Below are positions 36,001 through 49,700 of a stretch of DNA of 64,000 bases, piece after piece. Under the pieces are notes generated by a model. The model had not been told where the DNA came from and ran no database searches. It saw only the letters and a program-made list of their open reading frames with translations. The position numbers and the translations under genes are program-made. The DNA comes from Vanilla planifolia. Its lineage: Eukaryota > Streptophyta > Magnoliopsida > Asparagales > Orchidaceae. Where the stretch lies: positions 18,633,501 to 18,697,500 of the forward strand of contig CM043869.1 in assembly GCA_023846275.1 (NCBI GenBank). Direction: 5' to 3'. Position 1 is the stretch's first letter. Each line of letters begins with the position of its first letter.

Positions 36001-36217
36001 TCAAAATATTTTTTGGAGTTGTATCTTACATAGCTTCCCTCATTCTCAAATTTTACATGCATTTTTCTCGGCCATCCCTCAACACTCTAGTCATGAAATC
36101 ATTAAAGGGTTATCCAACCTTTTGTGCAAGCTTAATCTTTTCCATGAGAATTGAATTCTCATAATGCTTTTTAGGATTCCTCTTAACATGTTTTATGATA
36201 AATTCTTATTATTGTAT
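33001..36217. other. Gene-free, repeat-derived DNA
   Basis: No recognisable protein domain or RNA gene was found. A small TTTAAAAGGACATG promoter-like block lies near 33451. Open frames at 33517-33789, 34160-34354 and 35910-36164 (plus) have no family resemblance I could name. Composition and frequent stops suggest decayed transposons. Confidence 0.4.
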
Positions 36218-38150
36218 TGTTAACCTCTAATCATGGTGCTTTGTTTGATGATAATTAACCCTTAAAATTTTTAATGAATCTGTTTAGGTAAATTTTTCAG
36301 ATTTTAGATAGTAGATACTCATATTTGTAAGAGAACCAAAAGAGAAAGGCACATAAATATTAAATCTTATGAAGATCATTTTAGTTGCAATGACAAACCA
36401 CTAAGACATTTATTTTGAATTCAATTTTATGTATTTTAATTTTATTTTGATTAGAATATTAAGCTTAATTAAAATATTTATTATAAGTCTCATAAATTAA
36501 ATTGAAATTAACTTTAGAACATTTAAATTTCTAATATTTTTTATCCATCCTCCTAGATTATCCTGACCATTATTTTTATCTTATAATAATTTTGAAATCC
36601 TTAAGTAATTTATTATAAAAGAAATGTGTTAATAATATTAATTAATTAGTAGAAAATTTAATAACAAAAAATAACCCGTTAGTACAAGCAATTACTACTT
36701 GAACCAATAGGTCACTAAAGGGAACTATTATGGTTCAATGGTAACTACTTCTGAATACGATTCAATACATAATCAATCCTAAACATTAAATTTTGGATCA
36801 TGTCATCAATCTCATCTCCAAAAATCAAAACAAGTATAAGTTAGCTAATCGCTCGGATAATCAATTCCCGAACATAGCAAGGGGCAGCCAACCCAATTAT
36901 TTGGCTACATGAAAAAGTTATGAAAATCCTTATAAGTAAAAAATAACAGAACAAAACCCTATCTTCACGATCAAATCCCAAATTAAAACAATAACATGAA
37001 CAGTCTGATCATGCATTTCATTATCAAATAATCACCACCTTATCATATTTTCCAAAATCGATAATTTCATCAGCCATCTGATCGTGCAATTTCGTGACCA
37101 CATGTCCAAATTTCATCCATTTGAAAAGTTAAATCCTGTCATCAATTTGCAATTCAGATCTAATAACCTATTCAATTTAATATTTCTAAAGGCACAAGTT
37201 CGATTGTATCCATCTGATTGCTCCGTTCTCATGATCGAATGGTCCCAGAGGGTTCCAATCGAATGGCTTCTGGGCAACAGTTATTTTAGCTGTTTTTTCG
37301 AGCCATTGGAAATTTTTTTATTTATTTCCCAATTAAAATATTACAAAAGCTACTAAAATTATAACTTCTTAATTCTGTGTTTGGTAAGTGCTTTTAGCCA
37401 TTAAAAATTATCCATAAATAAGAGATTTTTGTATGAAATTAAAAGAAGAATTTTTATGCGATGCAAAAAAAAGTTTCAAGCAAAAATATTCAAACTGTTT
37501 GTAGCTTGTTCCCATCATAACTTTCATATGCTACCGTGTCATTCACTCGGCAAACTCTTGAAATCATTTTCCTTATCAAACCAGCTAAGTTATTAATTTT
37601 CTTGATCCTGAATACATTTAATTAAGATATTTGTGTTTCTTTAATGATTTCATGAAGCATAAGATTTTAGTTATATCGACTTAGATTTTATGTCATCAAA
37701 TGTTTTTCTTCTATTACCATTTTTTCATTGTAAGGTCGTAGTAATATATCATGTTTATTTCATTGTAAGGTTATAGTAATTTGTCTTTTTGTTGTGAAGG
37801 TTTAGCCTACCCGTCTTTTGGCGAATGGGTTATATTGTGTTTGTGTTTGTGTTTGTGTTTGCTTGGTTTTTGGAGGGGGTAGACTTAGGCTTGTTTCATA
37901 AGCCAAATTACCTAAAAATTGATTGTGTATATTTTTAATTATTATTGGTTTTTCAATTACAAGACTTTTGTAAAAATTAAAATGTCTTAAAATAAAATTA
38001 AAATTTGTAGAAAATAAATTTTATATATTTATTAAACTTTATTAAAAATTATATTAAATATTGTATTGAAATATTTTGTAATAAACTAAAATTTTATTTT
38101 TAATAATTCACTTCCCTCTTATTGAACCTCACTTCAACTATCATTTATGG
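36218..38150 (+). repeat. LTR of the same family as 26390-28239
   Basis: It starts TGTTAACCTCTAATCATGGTGC with a TTTGATGATAATTAACCC block and ends in AATTCACTTCCCTCTTATTGAACC. It is similar in order and length to the solo LTR at 26390, though clearly diverged. It contains a (TGTGTT)-type microsatellite near 37836-37861. Whether it is solo or has a body to its right is undecided, as no PBS was seen after 38150. Confidence 0.6.
37836..37861. repeat. (TGTGTT)n microsatellite
   Basis: About four perfect copies of TGTGTT/GTGTTT lie inside the LTR at 36218-38150. Confidence 0.9.
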
Positions 38151-38867
38151 TGGGTTGTTGTTTTTTAACATGAAGATAATAAGAATCAACTTCTACTCCA
38201 TAGTATGTAGAACTATTGGTTAAATATTGGAGGTGTGTGGTAATGCCATCAATGATGGCAAATAGGTGGAAGAGGTGGTGGAAGTGGAATAAAGAAATGG
38301 TAGTAATGGAAGAAGTTTAGCAAATGTAAACCATAGTTTGGAGAATCAAGGGACAAAAAGAGAAAGAACATGACAAAGTTGAGGAGGTCAAATATTAAAG
38401 TTGTAATATTATGTGTCCCTTAGAATTGACCAAATTTCTTGTCAATTAGAAAAGGATTTATTAGACAAAAGATGCAAACAACAAGAACCCTTTAATATTC
38501 TAATGAGTAGGGTTTTATTGTGACATGTTTTTTATGTTCCTAGAAAACATAAATACCTTTAAAAGTTTTGAATATGAAATTCGCTCATAATAATTTAATT
38601 AACATCCTATCAAATTTGACATCGATTGGAGTTCATTTGCTTTAGCAAAACATTGAAAAAAGAAGGGATCAAAGTTATATGTTTGCAAGAAGAATCAACA
38701 TGATTCTTTAGTGGGATTTAAAATTGAGAATTAAAAAGATTCAAAATATAATCCTAAACATAAAAACTCCAATCCTTTCTCAAGCTTAAATAAAAACCAC
38801 GACTAAAACTTTGTCATATGTTAGTAAATGTTAAGCTTTTAAGTAGATTAAGGACTGTTGATGCTAA
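38151..38867. other. Unassigned DNA, possibly gag-like
   Basis: Purine-rich on the plus strand (GGTGGAAGAGGTGGTGGAAGTGGA near 38262). It is interrupted by stops in all frames. No named domain was recognised. Confidence 0.3.
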
Positions 38868-39322
38868 AAATATTACGACTTAAAGATAGAAGTGGAAGGT
38901 GAGATAAATGTTAAAGAAAATAGGGAAATATTTTACAAGAGTTGTAAAAAAAATAAAGCAACACCAAAGAAACTCACCAACATCACTGACATCTTAAGGG
39001 CCTCCACAAACAATGAGGAGAACCTAGCAAATATACCACCTTGGATGCCACTTATGGATGGAAACATGATAAATAGTTCAAGGCACCAAAGAAACTCACC
39101 AACATCACTGACATCTTAAGGGCCTCCACAAACAATGAGGAGAACCTAGCAAATATACCACCTTGGATGCCACTTATGGATGGAAACATGATAAATAGTT
39201 CAAGGCAACAAGAGAGCTTGCTTTTGTCTTCTAGGTTCTATAGAGCAAAGTATCCCATCAAGAACCTTAAAAACCTTTATAGCATAAAAGAGGAGTGTGA
39301 AAAAGATCAATCTAATGCCTAA
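38868..39322 (+). pseudogene. Unidentified small ORF broken by a tandem duplication
   Basis: The frame is open from 38868 into the first copy of a 122-bp duplication (38962-39083). Because 122 is not a multiple of three, the second copy (39084-39205) throws it out of frame and it stops at 39119. Reading the second copy in its own frame continues open to a stop at 39320-39322 (tail ...KNLKNLYSIKEECEKDQSNA). With a single copy the frame would be about 110 codons. It is Lys/Asn-rich with a PPWMPLMDGNM segment. I do not recognise the family and a transposon origin is likely. Confidence 0.4.
38962..39205. repeat. Exact 122-bp tandem duplication
   Basis: Copies at 38962-39083 and 39084-39205 both start CACCAAAGAAACTCACC and end ATAAATAGTTCAAGG. 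By eye I find no difference between them, so this is one of the youngest events in the window. Confidence 0.93.
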
Positions 39323-42300
39323 ACTTTGAAAAACCATCCTATTCGATTAATCAACCACCACCTATGATGGTTTTCCCTAACTGACCTAGGTTGTTGCTTA
39401 ACTAGCTCAACCAATTGACCACCCACCTCGATCTATTGAATGGACTTCCAAGCATGATTTTAGCCAGCTACATGGACAAGTCTTGTTCATTGCCTACAAA
39501 TGCTAGAAGCAAAAAGGGGATCACATGAGGCAATTAATTAAAACTTGGGATACTTAAAAAAACTCAAATAACTTTGGATTATGACCAAAAGGCTTGTGAA
39601 TACTTAATTCAACGTCCACTAGTTAGATAAGTTCCATGACGACATGGGATACATATATCATAATTCCAACTATATACATAGATACAACAATGGTTGCTAT
39701 CAAACAATGAAATGTGGAGGTCACATCAAGAGGATATCACTCGACCATGTTATGTGTTTGATAGATTTTGTAAATCAGAGGGGATTAGGATTTTATGAGA
39801 GGACTATTATAAGTCTTTTCAAGATTGGTTATTCATTCTTTGAATCAAGATCAATCTTTGTAAGTTTTAGAGGTTTGGATTAAGAATTCTTTGTGTAATT
39901 CTATGAGTTTATTAGGTTAGATAATTGTTTTGGATAAGGGTTTAGGTGTTATAAATTTGAGTGTGCATGTGGATTTGCCATCAAGTTGCCTAAATTGAAC
40001 TCTTTTATTTAGAGAGTTTGCTTGGGATTTTCTTAATAAGATTATTGGAGTGTTTTGGAAAGGAAAATATCAACTCAAACTCTAGAAAATTTAATCATAT
40101 TATTTTGTTTAAGGTTTGATACAAGACTATTCATTCAACATTATTTTATCATTTGAATTGCCTTAACTCTTGTTAGTATGTGATTCATTATTGAAAGGGC
40201 TCAGGATGGGGAATAAGGAAAACAATTTGAACACATAGTTTACTCATCCATCTTTATTAGGTCTTATGCTTCAATCTTGTGCAAAGCTTCATTTCTTAGT
40301 TATTTTTTTATAAATTTTTGTTCAATTCATTGGGTATAATGCATGTGTTACTAGTGAATAAGGCATTTTTTAATCTTAATGCAATCAACTGCTTAAAATC
40401 AGAGGTTGAATAACCATCATTATTCTCCATTAACCCTATAGAATTTTCCCTTATTTTTATTTAGATTTCTTATCATTTTTCTTTTGTTATATATTGATAA
40501 TATCTTTTGTTTGTATTTTGATTCTATATATGCCAACATTCTTCTATTATTTAGATAAGCATTTTCTCGTAGTTATCTATATTTATTTTTTTAATATAAT
40601 TAGAAAATAGAAAAAAATTAATAAATAAAAAATAATCATAAAAAAACTTATCTTCATTATATTGCTTCATGATTAACATTCTTGCACATTAGATAATGTT
40701 GTTGTTGTAAAATGTCATGTGTGTGTGTGTGTGTGCATGCATATGTATATTATACCTTTTTATAAGAATAACAAATAACAATGTGGGCATGACCTTCATG
40801 AATGCCTCTGCCTTCTAATTTTTGGACTACTCTAAATGGTTAGATTCATTTTAGCGTATACTCTACTTTTTATTATTCTTTTTCCCAAAAATGTTTTCAT
40901 TGTATTAACATTAAATTGATTAAACAACTAGGATAACAATGGTCATATTTTGATACAATTTGAGATGAATTATCTCATGGCATTAATTGGGTTAAAGCTA
41001 TTTTCAATTTCCATTGTAAAGTTGAATTGAAAATGGTTATAAGTTGAATTTATAATTTCTTGAATTGTCTTTATTATACTTTATTGTTGCAATGAATTAA
41101 CAAGGATATGTTATAATTGATATTGCTAATGTCGAAAAGCAAATTTAGCGCTTTTTAGAGCAAAATATTTGATAAATAAGATGTTTGTATGACATTGAGT
41201 TCTCACCTTGAATTATCTTTTTCATTGTAGAAGGTTGTTTTACTTCTTATATGCTTAGGTTTTGACTTTAAAGCTCCTTTTAATCTTACTTGCTTGTTTT
41301 TTTTTGTTAAATAAGTGTAAAAATGCTATGTTTGGTTTTTTAGGTTAATACACATGTCATTTACAAGAACAACTTACAGCTATGTTGAAAATCTATCTAG
41401 ACACAATTATTATTAAAAAAAGCTATAATCAAAATCATGATTGCTTAGTTGTTTCCAATTTTGTTAAATCGAGTGGTAGAACTTGATATGATATTAAGAG
41501 AACAAACCATGGATTCAAATGGTGATATGTTAGATGTTTTAAGTTCGTTTGGCACATTTTTAATGTAATTTTACTTTTTCTTAAGTGACAACTCATCAGT
41601 TCGTATGAAGCCAATGTGTGTTTACAAAGCTTTGTCCAACTATTATTGTTATTTTGAAGTTTTTAAAGGTAAATGAAATTTGTTTTTGTTTCTTCATTAG
41701 ATCCTTTGAACTTTTTTATTTTTTTAATGCTTTAAAATAAAATCCCAAATAAATTCAATTATGCAATAAAAATAATAAAAAAAAATTAAAAAACAACAAT
41801 AAAAATTCAACTTTTTATTTGGTTGTTTCATTTGTTAAGGCATCAATAGTTTAAGATATTAGCTTTTGAATTTTATTAGTGTTTCATGATTGACATAAGG
41901 TGTGTTTTGATGCTTACTTAGCACTTTTTTGCTATTTTAATTGACAATTGACAAGGTTTTCACACTCCACTCGTGTATTATATCTCTTGTTTAAGGTTTT
42001 TTATTATGCTTTAACTAGACCAATATTGATTGCTTCAAACAAGTCTAGTACTTATTGTTCTCCTTGTACTTTATGACACTTCTATCAAATGTTAAACCAT
42101 TAAAAATGTTTTTTGGAGTAGGTAAGTGTTAAACTTTTTTTGGGATATTTGCCTTTCTGTTGATGCCAACATTTATTTTATTTTGACTTTTTTATTAAAA
42201 AAATAGGGTATATCACTTGTAATGTTTTCTTTTAATGAAAGGAACTATTGTATATTTTAATTGATTCTGCATTATATATATACAACATGACGTCCTTGTT

Positions 42301-43739
42301 TATGCAAAAAATATTCATTTTTTAAAATTTCTAGCTATATGAAGATCATGATTGGTACCATACAAATGTCTCATATAAACATTAAATTATCTAAATAACC
42401 TCATCTTTTCTTATCCACTTAAATACAATAATTAGGATTATTATTAAAAGAGATTTGACAATAAGTAAAGAATATTAAACTACTTAAATTGGTTTAGCAG
42501 AGCTTTGTTGATCTTTAATTATAAGATTCAGGATCTTGAACTTAATTCTCACACGCTCAATCTTCCTACACAATATCATAATTGAAATTCTTCCCACTCT
42601 TCTTTTGTGTTGGAAATGAAGAATGCCCATGTGATTGATACTATTGCATTCAGAAATCTGGATTTGGAGCTGGGCTGTTTAAAACTAGCCCGCAATCTTC
42701 TACATAGTGAGCATGGAGCTTTCTGAATATCCTCAATGATTTACATAGAAGGTGATGTCACAAATCCCTACTGATCAGCTAACTGGGTGGTGTTCATATC
42801 TGATTTGAATTTTTTTAGTTTCGCTGTTTGGCTTCGTTGGACATTGCAATGTTGTTGAACATTGCATTGTTGTTGATCATTCTGTCTCTGTTTAAATAGA
42901 CCTTATTCCATGGGTTGCACTTGGTTTTGGGATGCTTTTGTGATGTTTACAATGGGGATATATTAGCTTCATCTTTGAGTTTTAACTAGTTCCTCAGTAC
43001 AAATGCTAGACAATAATTATTTTCCCAACCATTAACTTCTCCCAATAGAATGATTTATGTTCCTGGTTTCCAAGACAACCTTGTGTGTCATTAGTTTCCA
43101 TAATATGTTTGTTGACTTGTAATTTGTTTATTCCTTTTTATTTGATTATACAAAATCGACATATCCACTTAATAATTTTTCTATTTATTTATTTGATTTC
43201 ATTCGACATTGTGCTATCATGTACAGGATTAGTCGGATTAGTTGCTTTCATATTATATTATTTCCTTTTTTTTACTGTGGTATATTTGATACTTTTTATT
43301 ATGTTTGATGTCTCGAAAACTTGAATTAAAAACTCATGTTGAATTGTAATTTAAATTAGGATAATGTATTTTTAATTATAATTGAAATCATGTTTAATTT
43401 TTTTTGTATAAGTTAATTTTTTATTTACTTGTTTGTTCAATAATTATATCAAAAGATGACAATATTTTATGCAATGATTAGTAGTCAAACAAATTATATA
43501 CATGATTCTATTTTTATTTCATCTTGTAAAGATTTTTTGTTTAAAAGTTATTAGTTGTTTTTGTTTCTAATATATGTTGGATACAAAAAGTTTAGTTTAT
43601 TAGTTAATTTTTTATATTGACATAAAATTAGTTTAATAGAAGGTTTGATATGGAGATGAATTATTCTTTATTTAATTTTCTATATTTATAAATTCTATGT
43701 TAATTTTGTTGCCTCTTTGTAGGTTATATGATTTTTGGT
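39323..43739. other. Gene-free DNA, unassigned
   Basis: No transposon domain or RNA gene was recognised. A GT microsatellite lies at 40721-40735. About 42.58-43.06 kb is less AT-rich and less repetitive than its surroundings. It has a 46-codon open stretch (42587-42724, ending ...ARNLLHSEHGAF), which could be a lone exon of an unknown gene but has no family match I can name. Confidence 0.4.
40721..40735. repeat. (GT)n microsatellite
   Basis: GTGTGTGTGTGTGTG, followed by CATGCATATGTATAT. Confidence 0.9.
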
Positions 43740-46700
43740 TTAGATAAGTAAATGATTGAGGTTAGAGTTTAAATAATTTTTAGTCAATTTGTTAGTTTTC
43801 TGATATCGAGAAATTTGTTTTATACAAATCCATTCCTCATGGGATTGTTTTAAAAAATTTAACGATGAGTAAACTAACATAGCATCTCTGAAACAATGTC
43901 GTTAACTCGTAATTCAAAACCAAAGATTAGTGTTTTTGGAATAGCAAGTTAGTTTCTTAATATTTTAAGCTTTTTCTTACATAAATATAACAATTAAAAT
44001 AATGGATTAAGACTAAGTATATTATGAAATTCTCATTAATTTTCAAATCACTTAAGCCTACTTTTAGCCAATTCTCTTCTGCTAGTGAATAAATCTATCA
44101 TATGCATAATTTTGCCAAATTATGTTTTCTAGTATCAAATAATCAAATTATCCCAATTGGTTATGTTCAAGTAATTTTGTTGTTTAATGGTTATTGAAAA
44201 TTTAAATGTTCATATTGCTTCCAACCAAATTTAAATTATGTTAAATATCATAAAACCACAAATTATTGACAAAACAAATATAACATAACCACCAAAATTA
44301 ATCATATGTGAAATTTTTTAAAACTATTAGTTAATAATGTGTGAATATATATCAAAATCATTCAAATTTAAATAGATTTATTTTGTCTTAAAATTTCTTA
44401 ATAGGGTCGAAACTTCTATGTGTTTAGAGAGTAAGAGATGTTAGGTTAGTCTTCAATTCCCATAATTCTTATATTAAACAAGTATATAGTTTTTATAAGT
44501 TAGATTATAATAAACACTTGACAAAGAATTAAAATATTAGAAAGCGACAATTGTTAACGGACAAGTGATGGGCATTATTGTTTAAACTATTTTTTTGAAG
44601 TGTTAAGTAATGTATTTGGTCTTTAAAATACTTGGTAAGATTTTTGATATTTTGAAACTTGTTTTACAAAACCCTATGCCTCCCCATAAGGTTGTTTACA
44701 AAATCTTCAAAATTCAATATCATTGAAATCTTTTAAAATTATTTCTTAAAATATGAATATAGATATCAAAATCATTCAAATTTAAGGGTTGTTTTTTTCA
44801 AACTTTCTTAGGATCGAAACATCTCTGTGTTTTGGGTATAAGAGATGTTAGCTTAGCTTCTTATTTTCATAATGTTTATGTTAGAGAAACATATTCTTCA
44901 TGTGTCAGATGACAATAAGCACATGATAAAGAAATAAACTATTAGAAATTGGCATTTGTTAAGGGACAAGTGATTTGTTTTAAGATTTAAATAATCTATT
45001 GTAAATGTTAGATAGTTTATTTGTGCTTAAGGTTTATAAAATTCTTGGTAAGTTTTCTAATATTGTGAAGCTTATTTTACTCAAATCTTTGCCTCCAAAT
45101 GGGATTGTTTACAACAAGTTAACGATAAGTAAACTAACATGGCATCTTTTAGACTATACCCTTAACTCATAATTCAAAACTATAGATTAGTTAAGTTGTA
45201 ATAGTAGGCTAGTTTCTTAATCTTTTTAGTTTTTTGTTAAATAAATTTATTATTCTTTATGTTTTATTAAATATAGAATAATTTTAAGTGGTAGGCTATA
45301 CTCAATGGAAAAACTTTTACAGTTAGAGTTTAATAGTTTGTTGCTAGATAACTAGCACAATCGATTAATACAAAATACGTTATGGATTTCACATTAATTT
45401 TCAAATCTCATATTTTTTATGTTAGACAAACATATTCTTATGGCTTAGATTAAAATATGCATATATGGTAGAATTAGACTATCAAACAATGGCATTTATT
45501 AGGAGACATGGTTTTTTTTCTAAGTGTTAAGTTATTGATTTTGGCTTAAAGTCTTTAAAATATTTGGTAAGTTTGCTAATATCATGAAACTTGTTTTACG
45601 CAACCCATGTCTCCCCAAGGGGTTGTTTACTACAAACTAACAATGAGTAAACTAACCTAACATCTCTAAACTATACTCTAAACTAGTAATTCAAAACCAT
45701 AGATTAGTAATTTTTGAATAATATGTTAATTTCTTAATCTTTTATGTTTCTTGTTACATAAATTCATTATTCTTTATGCTTTATTAAATAAAGAATTTAT
45801 TATAAAGTAGTCTACCGTATTTAAAGGATAAGTTTTTGGAGTTAGAGTTTATAAGTTTTTTATTAGATAACAAACACAATGGATTAAGACTAAGTATATT
45901 ATAGATTTTACATTAATTTTTAAATCTTTTAAGTCTTTTTTTAGTCATATTTTTTGAACTAGTGAATAAATTTATCATGGGCATAGGTTTGTCAATTATT
46001 TTTTCTGGTATCAAATAATGAGATTGTCCTAATTGGTTATATTAAAATAATCATTTCATCCAATGATTTTTGAAAATTTAAATATTAATGTTACTGTCAT
46101 CCTCATTTAAATAGTGTTAAATATCATAAAATCACAAATTATTGAGAAAATAAAATATAACTTAACCATCAAAATTCACCCTATGTAAAATATTTAAAAT
46201 TATTAATTAAGGTGTAAATATATACTAAAATCATTTAAACTTGAAAGGTTGTTTTTCTACAAAATTTCTTATTGTGATCAAAATAATTGTGTTTAAGGTA
46301 TAAAAAAAGTTAGTTTTCAATTCTCATAATTCTTATATTAGATGAACATATTATTCATTAGATAGATGACAAGATGCACATGACAAAGAATCAAACTATC
46401 AAAAAGTGATATTTGCTAATGGACAAGTGATTAGGGTTAGGGTTTAAATAATTTTTTTGTAAGTGCTAGATAGTTGATTTGTGTTTAAGTCTTTGAAATA
46501 CTTGGTAAGATTTTTGATATTGTGAAGCTTATTTTATACAAACTCATGCCTCCCCATGGGATTGTTTACAAGTTAGTGAAGAGTAAACTAACCTGGCAAC
46601 TTTGAGACTATACATTTAACTCTTAATTCAAAAGCATTGTGTAATCAAAATAATATGTTAGTTTTCTTAATCTTTTACGTTTTCAATCTTCTTTACGTTT

Positions 46701-49700
46701 TATCAAATAAATAATTTATTATAAAATGGTGGACTATACTTAAAGGATAATTTTTTTGAGTTAATGTTTAAAAATTTGTTGTTGGATAATTAATACAATG
46801 GATTAAGACTTAGACTAAGTATATTATGAATTTCACATTAATTTCCAAATCTCCTTAACCATGTTTTAGTCAAATCTCTTAAGCTAGTGAGTATATCTAT
46901 CATTGGCATAATTTTGCCAAATTTTCTTTTCAAGTATTAAATAATTAAATTGTTCTAAATATTTATTTTCAAGTAATCAAGTTGTCTAATGGTCTTTTAA
47001 AATTCAAATGTCTACGTTGTTTCTATTAACATTTAAATTGCATAAAAAATCATAAAACCTCAAGTTGTTTGTGGACAAACAATTAAACTATCAAAAAGTA
47101 ATCAGGTCGCCTAATGGTCTTTTAAAATTCAAATTAAATGTTGCTTTCATCAATATTTAAATTGTATAAAATATCAATAAACCCAAATTGTTTATGGACT
47201 AAATTAAATTATCAAAAAATTACATTTTTTTAATGGACAAATGATTGGGTTTTAAATGATTTTTTTGTAAGTACTAGGTCATTGATTTGGGTTTAAGGTC
47301 TTTAAATTTACTTGATAAGTTTTTTGATATTGTGAAGCTTGTTTTATACAAACCCATGTCTTCCCATGGGATTGTTTATAACAAGTTAGCAAAAGAGTAA
47401 ACTAACTTAGCACCTTTGAGATTATACCCTTAACTCATAATTCAAAGTCATATATTAGTATATTTGAAACATTAAGTTTGCTTAATCCTTTATGTTTCTA
47501 ATCTTTTTTATATTTTTTCTAATAATTAATTTATTATAATGTTGTGGATTGTACTTAAAAGATAAGTTTTTGAGTTGAGAGTTTAAAAATTTGTTGTTAG
47601 ATAATTAGCACAATGAATTAAAACTTAGACTAAATATATTATGGATTTTATATTAATTTTCAAATCTCTTGAGCCATGGTTTACTCAAATTTCTTAAGCT
47701 AGTGAATAAATCTATCATTGCACAATTTTATCAAATTTTCTTTTCTAATATGAAATAATCAAATTGTTTCAATTGTTTATTTCTAAGTAATTAGGTTGTT
47801 TAATAGTCTTTTAAAATTTAAAGTCTACGTTGCTTCCATCAATATTTATATTGTATAAAATATCATTAAACCCTAAGTTGTTGAACAAAGAATTAAATTA
47901 TAAAAAACTAACATTTGTTAATGGTCAGGTGATTGGGTTTAGGGTTTAAATGATTTTTTGTTAGTGCTTGGTAATTGATTTGGGTTTAAAGCCTTTAAAA
48001 TACTTGGTAAGTTTTTTTTATATCATGAAACTTATTTTATACAAACCCATGCTTCCACATGGGATTGTTTACAAGTTAGCGAAGAGTAAACTAACCTGAC
48101 AAATTCTTAGACTACCCTTAACTCATAATTGAAATCTATAAATTAATGTATTTTAAACATTAGGTTAGTTTCTTAATCTTTGATGTTTCCAATCTTTTTT
48201 ATGTTTTATCAAATAAAGAATTTTGTTAAATGGTTGTGGAACTATACTTAAAAGATAAGTTTTTTGAGTTAGTTTAAAAGTTTCTTGTTAAATAACTAGC
48301 ATAATAGATTAAGACAAACTAAGTTTATGGATTTCACATTAATTTTCAAATCCTCTGATCCATGTTTTAGTCAAATCTCTTAAGTTAAGAAATAAATTCA
48401 TTATGGGCACAATTTTGGCAAATTTTTTTTTATATTGTGAAATAATCAAATTGTTCCAATTGTTTATCTTCAAATAATCAAATTGTCTAGTAGTCTTTTA
48501 AAATTTAAATATCTATGTTACATTCATTAAGATTTAAATTGTGTAAAATATCATAAAACCTTAAATTATTGATGGGCAAAGAATTAAACTATCAAAAAAT
48601 GACATTTGTTAATGGACAAGTGATTGGTGTTAGGATTTAAATGATTGTTTTGTAAGTTTTAAGTAGTTAATTTAGTTTTAAGGCCTTTGAAACATTTCTT
48701 AATTTATCTCATATTGTGAAGCTTGTTTTATACAAACAAATGCTAGTAGCTCTGAGGCTATACCTTTAACTCATAATTCAAAACATAATATTAGTGTATT
48801 TGAAATAGTAGGTTTTTTCTTAATCTTTTATGTTTTCAATCTTCTCATTCAAATTAAAAATTTACTATAAAGTCGTTGATTATACTTAAAGGATAAGTTT
48901 TTTAGTTAGAAATTAAAAGTTTATTATTAAATAACTAGCACAATGGATCAAGAGTTAGATTAAGTATATTATGAATTTTATATTAATTTTCAAATCTCTT
49001 GAGTCATGTTTTAGTCAAATATCTGAAGCAAGTGAATAATCTATTATAGGCATAATTTTGCCAAATTTTTTTACTAGTATATTGTTTCAATTTATCTTCA
49101 AATAATGAGTTTGTTTAATGGTCTTTTAAAATTTAAATGTCTACATTACCTCCATCAACATTTAAATTATGTAAAATATTATAAAACCCCAAGTTGTTGA
49201 TGAATAAAGAATTAAAGTGTGAAAAAGTGACATTTGTTAATAGAAAAGTTATTGGGGTTAGGGTTTAACTGATTTTTTTTGTAAGTGCTTAGTAGATGAT
49301 TTAGGTTTAAGGTATTTGAAATATTTGATAAGTTTTTTTGATATTGTGAAGTTTGTTTTATACAAATCCATATCATCCCCATAAAATTTTTTATAATTTA
49401 GTGAAGAGTAAACTAACTTGACTTCTCTAAGGCTATATTTTTAACTCGTAATTCAAAACCATAAATTAGTGTGTTTTGAAATATTATATTAGTTCTTGAT
49501 TTTTTATGTTTCTAATCTTCTAAAGAATTTACTATAAAGTGATGTATTATACTTGAAGGAGAAGTTTTTTGAGTTAGAATTTAAAATTTTATTATTAAAT
49601 AACTATCACAATGAATTAAGACTTAAACTAATTATGTTATGGATTCCATATTAATTTCTAAATCTCTTGAACTATATTTTTGTCAAATCTCCTAAACTAA

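Noticed and set aside
26390..38150. Reading 26390-28239 and 36218-38150 as the two LTRs of a single element
   Set aside because: LINE coding sequence resumes directly after the first LTR, so the DNA between them is not a retroelement body. They are independent insertions of one family.
42587..42724. Possible lone exon ending ARNLLHSEHGAF
   Set aside because: The composition is gene-like, but there is no recognisable family, no supporting neighbouring exon and no clear splice pattern. Left as unassigned.
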